A stretch of 64,000 nucleotides of DNA from Deltaproteobacteria bacterium (GTDB taxonomy: Bacteria; Myxococcota_A; Polyangia; HGW-17; SLPX01). The notes under the pieces were generated by a model. It did no database searches, was not told the origin of the DNA, and saw nothing but the letters and a program-made list of their open reading frames with translations. The stretch lies in contig JAGGXR010000074.1 of the NCBI GenBank assembly GCA_021162935.1, positions 20,444 through 84,443 of the forward strand, in the 5' to 3' direction. The position numbers were made by a program, and so were the translations under genes. How positions within the stretch are numbered: position 1 is the stretch's first letter; each line of letters begins with the position of its first letter. Positions 25,538 to 34,093 of this stretch are shown here, in pieces.

Positions 25538-26593
25538 ATGGCCGCCACCACCAACTCCCTTTCCGATCGTGCGCGTGCCCTGCACGCAGAGTCGGTGGTG
25601 GTGGACCTCCATGCCGACACGGCCAGCCTCATGCGAATGGGCTACGACTTTCTGGCCGAACACCGCCCTCCCCTTCCCGGCTCGGCCTTCGGATTCCACG
25701 TGGATCAGCCGCGGATGCTCCGCGGCGGCCAGACGGCCCAAGTCTTCGGTCTCGTCACGTTTCCCATCCGCAAAAAGGGGCTGTTCCGATCCGCGCTGCA
25801 CCAGATCGACCTCGTCCAGCAGGCGGCGACGCGCTCGAACGGCGGGTTGACCTTCGTCACCGAAGCAGAACAGATCGAGCAGGCCAAAATCACGGGGACG
25901 ACAGCGGCTCTGTGCGGACTGGAAGGCGTCCACGCCCTGGAAGGTCATCGGGACAACCTGATCACGCTGGCCACCCACGGATTGCGGCTCATGGGACTTT
26001 CCCACTTCTCGGCCAACGAGGCGGCCCATCCTGCCAAGGGTTGGAGGAGTTCACGTCATGCAGGCCTCACCGAATTCGGTGCTGATCTCGTCCGACTCTG
26101 CAATGAACTGGGCGTCTTGGTGGACCTGGCGCACATCAACCGACCAGGTTTTTTTGAGGCAACCCGTCTGTCCCTCGACCCGGTGGTCGTTTCCCACACA
26201 GGGGTGTGCGGGGCACATGACATGTGGAGGAACATCGACGACGAACAAATCCGCGCCGTCGCGGACACGGGCGGCTGCATTGGCATCATCTATTCGCGTC
26301 ACTTCTTGGGCGGCAGCACCGTCGAAGCCCTAGCCGACCACATCGTCCATTGCTACGACATCGGCGGCGAGGACTGCCCGGCTCTGGGTTCCGACTTCGA
26401 CGGGCTCATCGTGCCGCCTCGCGATCTCCCCGATGCAGCGCACCTACCCAGAATCACCGAAGCACTCGTTCAACGAGGTTTGACCGACCGGGTCATCACT
26501 AAGATCATGGGTGGCAACGTTCTTCGCGTCCTGCGATCCGTGCCCACGAAAGGCTATCGCCCCGACGAGACCAAAACTCCGATTGAAGTCTGA
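25538..26593 (+). CDS. Membrane dipeptidase-like metallopeptidase, family M19
   Basis: 351 residues, close to the family norm. Motifs: VVDLHADTAS near residue 20 (HxD zinc ligands), LCGLEGVHALEG near 125 (bridging Glu), VLVDLAHINRPGFFEA with PVVVSHTG near 190-225, and LGSDFDGL near 285. These are the active-site elements of renal-dipeptidase-type enzymes that cleave dipeptides and D-amino-acid-containing peptides. There is no signal peptide, so it is probably cytoplasmic. It starts 18 bases after the preceding gene without a clear ribosome binding site and may be co-transcribed. Its 3' end overlaps 40 bases with the convergent glycosyltransferase gene. Confidence 0.92.
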   Translation: MAATTNSLSDRARALHAESVVVDLHADTASLMRMGYDFLAEHRPPLPGSAFGFHVDQPRMLRGGQTAQVFGLVTFPIRKKGLFRSALHQIDLVQQAATRSNGGLTFVTEAEQIEQAKITGTTAALCGLEGVHALEGHRDNLITLATHGLRLMGLSHFSANEAAHPAKGWRSSRHAGLTEFGADLVRLCNELGVLVDLAHINRPGFFEATRLSLDPVVVSHTGVCGAHDMWRNIDDEQIRAVADTGGCIGIIYSRHFLGGSTVEALADHIVHCYDIGGEDCPALGSDFDGLIVPPRDLPDAAHLPRITEALVQRGLTDRVITKIMGGNVLRVLRSVPTKGYRPDETKTPIEV

Positions 26594-27447
26594 CGATTGA
26601 AGGCAGGGTGCATCACGTCACGACGCGGCATCTCGTTGGCAGGCAGACTGATCCAGACCACGACAGGCCCACTCGGCTCGTCGGCTTCGCGATCGAAAAG
26701 CCATCGAAGCAACGCCGGCCAGGCAAACCGAGGCCAATGCTCTCTGACCAGACGTCGCAACCAACTCTTCGTAAGCACCCAGCCAATGGGATAGAAGGCC
26801 GTCTTGATTCGAATGCCCGACTCGGCTCCGTTGTATATGGGGCGAACCGAAACATCCCGCACATGGGCACCGACGCCATGGAGCCGCGCCAGCACGTCGT
26901 TGCAGTACCCGTACCCGCGGTGGAAGGCCCCGAGGCGACGTGCAGCATCGGTCGTGATTGCCGTGTACCCGCATTGAGAATCGAAAGAACCTCGATAGCC
27001 CGAACTGTATCTGGTCACCCAACTCAACAACATATTCCCCACGATGCGCTGCAACGGCATGACGGACCAGACGTCCCGATGCAGGAATCGGTTACCCTTG
27101 ACGTAATCGGCTCTGCCAAACAAGATAGGGGCCATCAACGCAGACAGGTCACTGGGATCCATCTGCCCATCCCCCCCCATGACAATGGACATGTCAGATC
27201 CGAGTCTTTCGGCCTGTCGATATCCGGTGGCAATGGCCGCCCCGACCCCTCGATTGACGTTGTGACGAACCAACACGAGCCCGGGCCGCTGCAAGCCACG
27301 CACCACCGCTGCAGTACGATCCGTGGAGGCGTCATCCACCACCACGACCCAGTCCACCTGGGACGGCACACCCAAGACGACCTGGGCAATCCAGGATTCC
27401 TCGTTGTACGCGGGTACGACGACCGCAATGCGATGACCATGAAACAT
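26554..27447 (-). CDS. Family 2 glycosyltransferase (polyprenol-phosphate sugar transferase-like)
   Basis: 297 residues. A GT-A fold starts AVVVPAYNEESWI, with VVVVDDASTDRTAAV, NRGVGAAIATGYR and GGDGQMDPSDL (DxD-like metal site). The pattern matches DPMS/DPG-synthase-like enzymes that transfer a sugar to a polyprenyl phosphate; LLSWVTRYSSGYRGSFDSQCGY fits the family too (written here as two parts, LLSWVTRYSSGYRG and SFDSQCGY). It is the last gene of a three-gene minus operon, starting three bases after the 184-residue zinc-ribbon gene. The C-terminal 40 residues are atypical, and the stop lies inside the convergent M19 gene. Confidence 0.87.
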   Translation of the reverse strand: MFHGHRIAVVVPAYNEESWIAQVVLGVPSQVDWVVVVDDASTDRTAAVVRGLQRPGLVLVRHNVNRGVGAAIATGYRQAERLGSDMSIVMGGDGQMDPSDLSALMAPILFGRADYVKGNRFLHRDVWSVMPLQRIVGNMLLSWVTRYSSGYRGSFDSQCGYTAITTDAARRLGAFHRGYGYCNDVLARLHGVGAHVRDVSVRPIYNGAESGIRIKTAFYPIGWVLTKSWLRRLVREHWPRFAWPALLRWLFDREADEPSGPVVVWISLPANEMPRRDVMHPAFNRQTSIGVLVSSGR

Positions 27448-27450
27448 GGG

Positions 27451-28005
27451 CTACAGCGTCCCCTGCCACTTCTCCCCGACCCATCCCCCGACATAGGCCA
27501 GGCCGACGCACACGGGCAGCATGAGCACGATGGACGTGAGCCGCAAATCGAACACGGGCACACCGCCTCCCCCGACCACGGCCACCCGAACCAGACGCCG
27601 CGCCACGGCGAACACCAACATGCAAGACAGGGCCCCTGCCACGGCGGGTTCCTTGAGCGTCACCCCCGCCGACATCCGCCCCACCACGATGCCGCCCACG
27701 AAAAATGAAGAAGCCACCACGACCAGGAGCAGAAAGAGCCTACGCCCTGCGGACCATTCGAGTAGACGAGGCCCCAGTGCCCAGTTCATGCCGAAAACGA
27801 ACACCAGCGCTGCCGCGGTGATGATGGCGACCCCTCCGACCATCCACTTCCAGTCAAACGCCGGCGGCTCCGTCCTCTCGAATAGCGACGAACGAAGGAT
27901 GGTCCCACATCTCTTGCAGAAACGGGCGGACCGGGCGTTGCGCTTGCCACAGGCAGGGCACTTCTTGCCCAGACCCAGGAGATGAATCAGATCGTTCCCT
28001 GCCAT
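27451..28005 (-). CDS. Zinc-ribbon membrane protein (small paralogue)
   Basis: 184 residues. The N-terminus has a zinc ribbon CPACGKRNARSARFCKRCG near residues 15-33. Four probable membrane segments follow. The C-terminal half (GGIVVGRMSAGVTLKEPAVA ... GGWVGEKWQGTL) matches the end of the upstream 468-residue protein, so the two are paralogues. Its start overlaps the upstream gene by 19 bases, indicating translational coupling. Role unknown: a cytoplasmic metal-binding head on a small membrane domain. Confidence 0.75.
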   Translation of the reverse strand: MAGNDLIHLLGLGKKCPACGKRNARSARFCKRCGTILRSSLFERTEPPAFDWKWMVGGVAIITAAALVFVFGMNWALGPRLLEWSAGRRLFLLLVVVASSFFVGGIVVGRMSAGVTLKEPAVAGALSCMLVFAVARRLVRVAVVGGGGVPVFDLRLTSIVLMLPVCVGLAYVGGWVGEKWQGTL

Positions 28006-29393
28006 TTCTCACCGACCCAGCCGCCGAAGAAGGCGGCGCCTGCAAAGGCAGGGACACCGATGATGGAGCTGAAGATGACCACGGAAAAGTCGGCCCCGAT
28101 CATGAAGAGGAACACAAAGTAGATGATACCGGCGAAGATTCCGGCGGTGGCCGGTTCCTTCATGGTGATGCCTGGAGACAACCGGCCGGTGAACATCCCA
28201 CCCAGAAAATAGACCACCAGCGAAATCGCCAGCATGATCCAGAAACCAACATGGCCTGTCGGCTTGTCGTCCTTTTTCGTCGTCTTGATGTTAGGACGCC
28301 CCGACGACTTACTCTCGACGTAATAGTAGCCAGGATTCCGCGTCGCGGTGTCGCCCGAAACGAAACGGACTCGCAGCGACACAGGGCCCGGCTTGTCCAC
28401 GACGGGGGCAAACACGAAGGCAATCCGCCTTTCGGCCTTGCTCAGGTCGCGCTTGACCCGATCCACACTCTCCTTCCAGGCCTTGAGTTCCGCCTTGTAC
28501 GCCTTCGCAGACTCGCCCTTCTGACGCTTGGGCTTCGCCTTCAGCTTGGCTGCCAACTCCTTGTGTCGGTCCGGATAGGTTCTCGAAAAACACCCGAGCC
28601 CGCTGGGCTTGCAGCGTTTCGCGTCCCTAGCGAGATCGGCCAAGGTGGCATCACATGCCTTGCATCGCGCCTGTTCTCCTTGGAGGAATCGCAGCCGCGA
28701 CTGACACGCATCACATGCGGTCTTTGCATTCCGAAACGCGATCATGGTGGCCGGACACTTCATGCAGACACCCTTGAGCGCCTCTGGAAGTGTCGGAACC
28801 TGTTCGAGTTTGCAATAGCCGCCGCACTTCTGGACACATTGGTCACACTGAAGCTTCTGCTTCTTGAGGGCGTCCGCCTTCTTGCAGATCTGCTGATTGC
28901 AGGTTTTTACCTCCTCGGAAAACTTCTTCGCATCTGCGCAGAAGCCTGCACACACGGTCTTCTGCCTCTTGAGTTCTTCTGGCAGATACGGGGCAGCCTT
29001 CTTCTTGCCAAAATAAATGGCCGTGACCTTGGCAGCCGTGTCACGCCCCTTGTTGTCCAACTTGAGGCTGAGTTGGACCCTGTCGTTGCTCTTGTGGTAG
29101 CCGTAGTCAGGGTCTACCGACTCGATGCTCGCTTCGAAGAGACTCTGCCGCGGCGGCCCGGTAAGGAACTTCTTCCCGGCCAACTGCCAGATCACGAAAA
29201 TGGTCGCAAACTGCAGCGTCAAAATGATGGCACCGCCGATCACCGCCCACTTGGCGTCGTAGCTCGCGCCCATGGTCTGCCTCATCACTTCCATTTCATT
29301 GGCAACCGGGAGCGGACTTCCACATTTCTCGCAAATCGGCAGGTCTCCGTGATTCACATTACCGCACTTGGGACATCGAATCGCGTTGCTCAT
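27987..29393 (-). CDS. Zinc-ribbon membrane protein with a Cys-rich helical insert (large paralogue)
   Basis: 468 residues. Residues about 7-27 are a zinc ribbon (CPKCGNVNHGDLPICEKCG). A membrane helix at about 50-70 (VIGGAIILTLQFATIFVIWQ) leads to a probable extracytoplasmic region of about 290 residues with a Lys-rich helical stretch carrying many CxxC or CxxxC pairs (CNQQICKK, CDQCVQKCGGYC, CMKCP, CDACQ, CKACD). Three or four membrane helices and the motif GRLSPGITMKEPATAG ... GGWVGEKWQGTI close the protein. The Cys spacing suggests metal binding or disulfide stacking. No family name was recognised. First gene of the operon with the smaller paralogue and a glycosyltransferase. Confidence 0.72.
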   Translation of the reverse strand: MSNAIRCPKCGNVNHGDLPICEKCGSPLPVANEMEVMRQTMGASYDAKWAVIGGAIILTLQFATIFVIWQLAGKKFLTGPPRQSLFEASIESVDPDYGYHKSNDRVQLSLKLDNKGRDTAAKVTAIYFGKKKAAPYLPEELKRQKTVCAGFCADAKKFSEEVKTCNQQICKKADALKKQKLQCDQCVQKCGGYCKLEQVPTLPEALKGVCMKCPATMIAFRNAKTACDACQSRLRFLQGEQARCKACDATLADLARDAKRCKPSGLGCFSRTYPDRHKELAAKLKAKPKRQKGESAKAYKAELKAWKESVDRVKRDLSKAERRIAFVFAPVVDKPGPVSLRVRFVSGDTATRNPGYYYVESKSSGRPNIKTTKKDDKPTGHVGFWIMLAISLVVYFLGGMFTGRLSPGITMKEPATAGIFAGIIYFVFLFMIGADFSVVIFSSIIGVPAFAGAAFFGGWVGEKWQGTI

Positions 29394-29686
29394 TTTCCCC
29401 TCATGTTCCTAGCCAACACACCAATATCGCAAAGATGACTGTTTTCCTTCGACAAACGAGACATCTGAGGATACTAGCGACTTTTCACTTCGTTTTCCAG
29501 TCAAAAACTCTGTTTCCTGTCGGGCGTCGAAACGACTTTCCGACCTTCCTTATGGAAGCGTTTCCCACGTGTCGTCCAACATAATGGACGAATCCACGAT
29601 CGTCGAAGCAAACGATTTTGAACCATGCACATAAAACAACGCCGATCTAGGCTCATTTTCTGTTATAAAGGAGATTGTTCTGCGAG
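29394..29686. other. Divergent promoter region
   Basis: A relatively AT-rich 293-bp spacer between the zinc-ribbon operon (minus) and the binding-protein/kinase operon (plus). Promoters for both should be here, but no convincing box pair was found. No coding sequence supported. Confidence 0.5.
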
Positions 29687-31267
29687 ATGAATCACGACAC
29701 CATGAACACCGTGCGGATCACAGTCTTCGCCTTGGTCGCCTTGTCGACAGCCCTGTGCCCCTTCGGGTGCAACCGGGGCCCCGTGGGGCGAGCCCCCGTG
29801 CTCGTGGTGGGACGTGCGAGGGACGCCATCACCCTGGACCCAGCGAGAGCGACCGACGTGGATTCGTCGGATGTCATCATGCAGATCTACGACACATTGG
29901 TTGCCTACGCCCCCATGACGTTCAAAGTGATTCCCTCGCTGGCTGTCTCCTGGTCCAAGAGCACGGACCTGCGCACATGGACCTTCCAGATCAGAAAGGG
30001 CGTCCTATTCCAGGACGGCACCCGTCTGGATGCCGACGCCGTCGTCTACTCATTTTTGCGTCAGAGTCGCGGCGGCGTCCACCAAAAGGATTTCGTCTAC
30101 TGGAACAGTTCATTCGCGAGCATCATCAAAGACGTCACCAAGGTCAGTCCCTATTCGGTACGGTTCGTGCTGACCCGACCATTCGCCCCGTTCCTCGCAT
30201 CCCTCGCCATGTTTCCCGTCTCCATCGTTAGCCCCAAATCGGCTCGCAGCCACCATGATGACTTGAGTCAGCATCCCGTGGGAACAGGGCCATTCCAGTT
30301 CGTCTCCTGGGACAAGACGTCGGGAGTCATCACTTTGAAAGCGTTTCCCAAATATTGGGGAGGCAAACCCGGGGTGAAGCGAATCGTGTTCCGCCAGATT
30401 CGTAATTCAAAACATCGCCTGCTTGCGCTAGAAAGTGGGGCGGCCCATATCGTCCGCGATCTGGACCCAACCACACTGCAACTCATCCGCCTCCACCCGG
30501 AACTCAGGGTCATGTCGACCATGGGCAACACGGTCAGCTACGTGGCCTTGAACACATCGCGTCCGCCCTTCAACAATCCATACGCCCGGTGGGCGGTGAA
30601 CCGCGCCATCCGGAAGCGGATTCTCGTCAAACTCATCTACCAGGGTTTGGCCGAACCGGCGACAGGCCCCATACCTCCGGTCCTGTCCTGGGCCTACGCA
30701 AAAAACGTCACCAAATACCCGTACGAACCTCAGCGAGCCAGACGTGAACTCGCCGCGGCGGGCTACCACGATGACCCGGCCCATCGGCCGACCCTCTACG
30801 TCATGGACAGCCCAAGACCCTATCTGCCCAAGCCGCTCCTTGCAGCCAGAATGATTGCAAGTGACCTCAAGCGGGTGGGCATGCCGGTTCGGATTGTTGC
30901 TCAAAGCTTCAAGCAGCACAAAATCAGCATGAAACGAGGTGAGCATGACCTGGCCCTCTACGGCTGGGTCGGAGACAACGGCGATCCAGACAACTTCCTG
31001 TACGTCCTGTTGTCTCCAAGGAGTCCGCTGAACATGGCGTTCTGGCAAGACGCCTCCTATGCCAGACTCGTCGAGGCAGCACGGGAAGCAAAGGGTACTC
31101 GGCAACGGGCATCGTACTACCGCAAGGCCCAAGCCATTGCCACACGGCAGGCACCCTGGATTCCCCTCGCCTACACCAAGGTGGTCGTGGCAGTCTCCTC
31201 CCGCGTGGTCGGGTTCAAACTCAGCCCGTCGACGATACTGCACCTCGCCCGCGTGAAGATAAGGTAA
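29687..31267 (+). CDS. Oligopeptide-type ABC substrate-binding lipoprotein (SBP_bac_5), orphan
   Basis: 526 residues from ATG 29687 (AAAGGAG 13 bases upstream; ATG 29702 also possible). The lipobox is STALCPFGC. The family 5 solute-binding pattern is complete: ITLDPARATDVDS, WTFQIRKGVLFQDGTRLDA, LSQHPVGTGPFQFVSWD, YVALNTSRPPFNNPYARWAV, GWVGDNGDPDNFL, and ATRQAPWIPLAYTKVVV (longer stretches abbreviated). Such proteins bind peptides, nickel or opines for an ABC importer. No permease or ATPase gene lies in the window; instead the stop is followed nine bases later by a histidine kinase with a sensor domain, which suggests a ligand-sensing role. The quoted YVALN motif has exactly 20 residues. Confidence 0.88.
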   Translation: MNHDTMNTVRITVFALVALSTALCPFGCNRGPVGRAPVLVVGRARDAITLDPARATDVDSSDVIMQIYDTLVAYAPMTFKVIPSLAVSWSKSTDLRTWTFQIRKGVLFQDGTRLDADAVVYSFLRQSRGGVHQKDFVYWNSSFASIIKDVTKVSPYSVRFVLTRPFAPFLASLAMFPVSIVSPKSARSHHDDLSQHPVGTGPFQFVSWDKTSGVITLKAFPKYWGGKPGVKRIVFRQIRNSKHRLLALESGAAHIVRDLDPTTLQLIRLHPELRVMSTMGNTVSYVALNTSRPPFNNPYARWAVNRAIRKRILVKLIYQGLAEPATGPIPPVLSWAYAKNVTKYPYEPQRARRELAAAGYHDDPAHRPTLYVMDSPRPYLPKPLLAARMIASDLKRVGMPVRIVAQSFKQHKISMKRGEHDLALYGWVGDNGDPDNFLYVLLSPRSPLNMAFWQDASYARLVEAAREAKGTRQRASYYRKAQAIATRQAPWIPLAYTKVVVAVSSRVVGFKLSPSTILHLARVKIR

Positions 31268-31276
31268 GGCGGCACC

Positions 31277-34090
31277 ATGAGCGCGAGCGCCAAGAAACGG
31301 TCGAAGCAAGGCAAAAACGGCCCAAAGCTGGGGCTTCAAACCAAGCTCGCGCTCTGGTTGGCCTTCGCCGGACTCGTCCCGCTGGTCGCCGTGAGCGCCT
31401 TCAGCCTCAAAACCGTCACTGACAGCCTCAACACGAGTATCAAGAAGGACACGAAGCGAAATCTCAACATCGCCATGAACCTCCTGCTCCGCCGAATTCA
31501 ACAGACGGCAGCGGACGTCAACCATCTGTCATACTCTCCGGACGTTCAGGCTCTGTTCAAGAAACCGATCGGAAAAGAAGTCCAGCCCACGATCATAAAC
31601 AAGACACTCGACAAGTTCACAGGAGAGGTGGCGGCGGGGCTGATTGAACTGGCCACCCCTTCCGGTCACGTGTTCGCCCGGCACAGTCTCGGTTCCCCGA
31701 TACTGGCATCCAGACTCGCCGCCAAAGACCGGTCGGACATCATCCTCAAGGGGCTCGACTACGAACACGAGGTGGACCTCTGTCGAATGCCCAACGAAAC
31801 CGTGGTCCGGGCCGTTGCTCCGGTCATCGACAGCCAATTCCATTTGCTCGGCGTCATCATGCTCAGCCTTCCCCTGGACTACCACATGGCTGAACTGCTC
31901 AAGGCAACCCTTGGGACACACACCCTGTTCTACGTCGCCAACGCAGCCGGATCGCTCAAACCCGTGGCATCTTCCATCGCCACGCCCAACGGCAAGCGGT
32001 ACCGCGGCTTCTACCTGTCATCGGCCGTGGCACACACACTGGGCCACTATCGATCGGCGTACATGAATGGAACGGCCTTCGGTGGATCTTACTCCCTGGG
32101 CATCATGCCGCTCGTCAATGCAGGCAACGGTCGCGGCAGGAAACTCGTGGGAGCCCTCGCAGTGGCGGTGAACAAGCATGCTTTGGTGCAGAGTCGACGC
32201 CGCGCCTATCAAACAACCTTCATCCTCGCCCTCCTCGTCCTGGCCGCTGCTCTCGCCGTCGCCTATCTCGCAGCGAAAGGTCTAACGCGCCCCCTCTCCA
32301 TCCTCCACCGCAGCGCCATGGACGTCGCACAGGGAGATATGGACACGGTCATTTCAGTAGGAGCGCGAGACGAAATTGGAGACCTTGCAGAGGCCTTCAA
32401 TTATATGACGGCATCCCTGAGACAGAACCAGCGAAGGTTGGCCGCCCGTGTCTCGGAAATCATCATTTTGCACACCATCGGACGAGCCATCACCTCCGTC
32501 GTGGACCTCGATCGAGTCATCGAAACGGCGGTCAACGAAGTGAAACAAGCATTGGGCGCGGACGTTGTCGTCCTCTTCCTCACGGATCCAGATCAAAAAT
32601 TCTGGCTGAGCGGAGGGGCGGGGGTGACGGAAATCGAGGCCGACACGTGGGAAGCCACCGCCGCTCCGATCCTGCCTCGACTCGTGTCCGTGGGAACTCC
32701 CCCCATGACGTGCGCTGATGTTGCCAGCGACCATTCCGACATGGCAAAATTCGGCAGGAAATTGAATGCCACCGGATCGTTCATGCTCGTCCCCATCGAG
32801 CACCAGGGCTCACTGCTGGGCGTCATGATCCTCAACAGACGACCACCAGTGGTTCCGTTCGGAGACGGAGAACTGCGCCTGCTGGGCACCCTTGCAGACC
32901 AGGTCGGAACTGCCATCATCAACGCCATGCTCTACGAAGAGGTCCGAGCCTTCAACGAACGACTCGAACAGATGGTCGAAGAACGGACGTCTGAACTGAA
33001 ACAGGCGAATGCCGAACTGGCGCGCACCCTGGAAAACCTCAAGCAGACCCAGGCAGAACTCATTCTGTCCGAGCGTCTGGCCGGCATGGGCACGCTGGTG
33101 GCCGGCATCGCCCACGAAATCAACAATCCTGCAGGCGCCATCCAGGGAGCGATCGAGACTATTTTCCGTCGGACCGAACGCCTGGCGGACCTCACGACTC
33201 AACTGCTCGATTCGAGTGTGGGCGCCCTCACGCTCGAAGTGCTCACCATGGGTCTGCACGACGTCCTGACCGCGCCGCCCCCCGAGGTCGCTGCAATGTC
33301 GTCGGATGATGCGCAGGAGCAGCGGCTCGCGGAACTGCTCAAGCAGAAGTCGGTTCCAAGGGCGCAGGTCCTCGCCCGAAGGCTGGCCTCGGCCGACGCA
33401 GTCCAGCAGGCAATCAACACCATCAAAACCATCGAGGGCACCAACGCAGAAATCGTGATCCAAATCATCGCCGAAGCCATGACGGTCCGCCGAGACATCG
33501 CGGCCATCGACACGTCCATCCGGACCATCAACAGAATCGTCTCCGCGCTGCGTTCCTACAGCCACCTGGACCAGACTCGAATCGAGCGAACCGACGTGCA
33601 TGAAGGCATCGAGACGACCTTGGTCATCTTGAACAATCGGCTCAAGTACAACATCAAGCTGATCAAAAAGTACGGAAAAATCCCGAAAGTCCTGGTCTAT
33701 GCCGACGAGCTGAATCAGGTCTGGACCAATCTCATCACAAACGCAACTGATGCGATCGAGCATTCACATGGCTCGGGAACCATCACCATTGAGACCGCAC
33801 GTGCGGACAACGAGTATGTCGTGGTCCGCATCATCGACGACGGGCCGGGCATCTCTGCCGACGTGCTGCCGAGAATTTTCAAGCCATTCTTCACGACGAA
33901 GCCCAAGGGACGCGGCACTGGGCTCGGGCTGGGCATCGTCGAACGAATCGTATCGAAACACGGCGGACGCATCGATGCGGAATCCCGGCCGGGCCGCACC
34001 TGTTTCTCAGTATATCTTCCCATGAACGGTCCGCCCACGGCCGTTTCCAAACAAGGACCGACAGACCAATCCGTCGATGCTGCAGGTTGA
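31277..34090 (+). CDS. Membrane sensor histidine kinase with Cache-like, HAMP and GAF domains
   Basis: 937 residues. One membrane helix at about 28-50 and a second near 310-330 enclose a periplasmic Cache-like sensor. A HAMP domain (LTRPLSILHRSAMDVAQGDM) follows, then a GAF-like domain at about 400-550, a coiled coil (EQMVEERTSELKQANAELA), the H box GIAHEINNPAG (phosphoacceptor His about 614) and a C-terminal ATPase with NLITNATDAI, DDGPGIS and GTGLGLGI. Between H box and ATPase lies an unusually long insert of about 180 residues. It starts nine bases after the binding-protein gene and ends three bases before the next kinase. No response regulator is adjacent. Confidence 0.9.
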   Translation: MSASAKKRSKQGKNGPKLGLQTKLALWLAFAGLVPLVAVSAFSLKTVTDSLNTSIKKDTKRNLNIAMNLLLRRIQQTAADVNHLSYSPDVQALFKKPIGKEVQPTIINKTLDKFTGEVAAGLIELATPSGHVFARHSLGSPILASRLAAKDRSDIILKGLDYEHEVDLCRMPNETVVRAVAPVIDSQFHLLGVIMLSLPLDYHMAELLKATLGTHTLFYVANAAGSLKPVASSIATPNGKRYRGFYLSSAVAHTLGHYRSAYMNGTAFGGSYSLGIMPLVNAGNGRGRKLVGALAVAVNKHALVQSRRRAYQTTFILALLVLAAALAVAYLAAKGLTRPLSILHRSAMDVAQGDMDTVISVGARDEIGDLAEAFNYMTASLRQNQRRLAARVSEIIILHTIGRAITSVVDLDRVIETAVNEVKQALGADVVVLFLTDPDQKFWLSGGAGVTEIEADTWEATAAPILPRLVSVGTPPMTCADVASDHSDMAKFGRKLNATGSFMLVPIEHQGSLLGVMILNRRPPVVPFGDGELRLLGTLADQVGTAIINAMLYEEVRAFNERLEQMVEERTSELKQANAELARTLENLKQTQAELILSERLAGMGTLVAGIAHEINNPAGAIQGAIETIFRRTERLADLTTQLLDSSVGALTLEVLTMGLHDVLTAPPPEVAAMSSDDAQEQRLAELLKQKSVPRAQVLARRLASADAVQQAINTIKTIEGTNAEIVIQIIAEAMTVRRDIAAIDTSIRTINRIVSALRSYSHLDQTRIERTDVHEGIETTLVILNNRLKYNIKLIKKYGKIPKVLVYADELNQVWTNLITNATDAIEHSHGSGTITIETARADNEYVVVRIIDDGPGISADVLPRIFKPFFTTKPKGRGTGLGLGIVERIVSKHGGRIDAESRPGRTCFSVYLPMNGPPTAVSKQGPTDQSVDAAG

Positions 34091-34093
34091 TCC

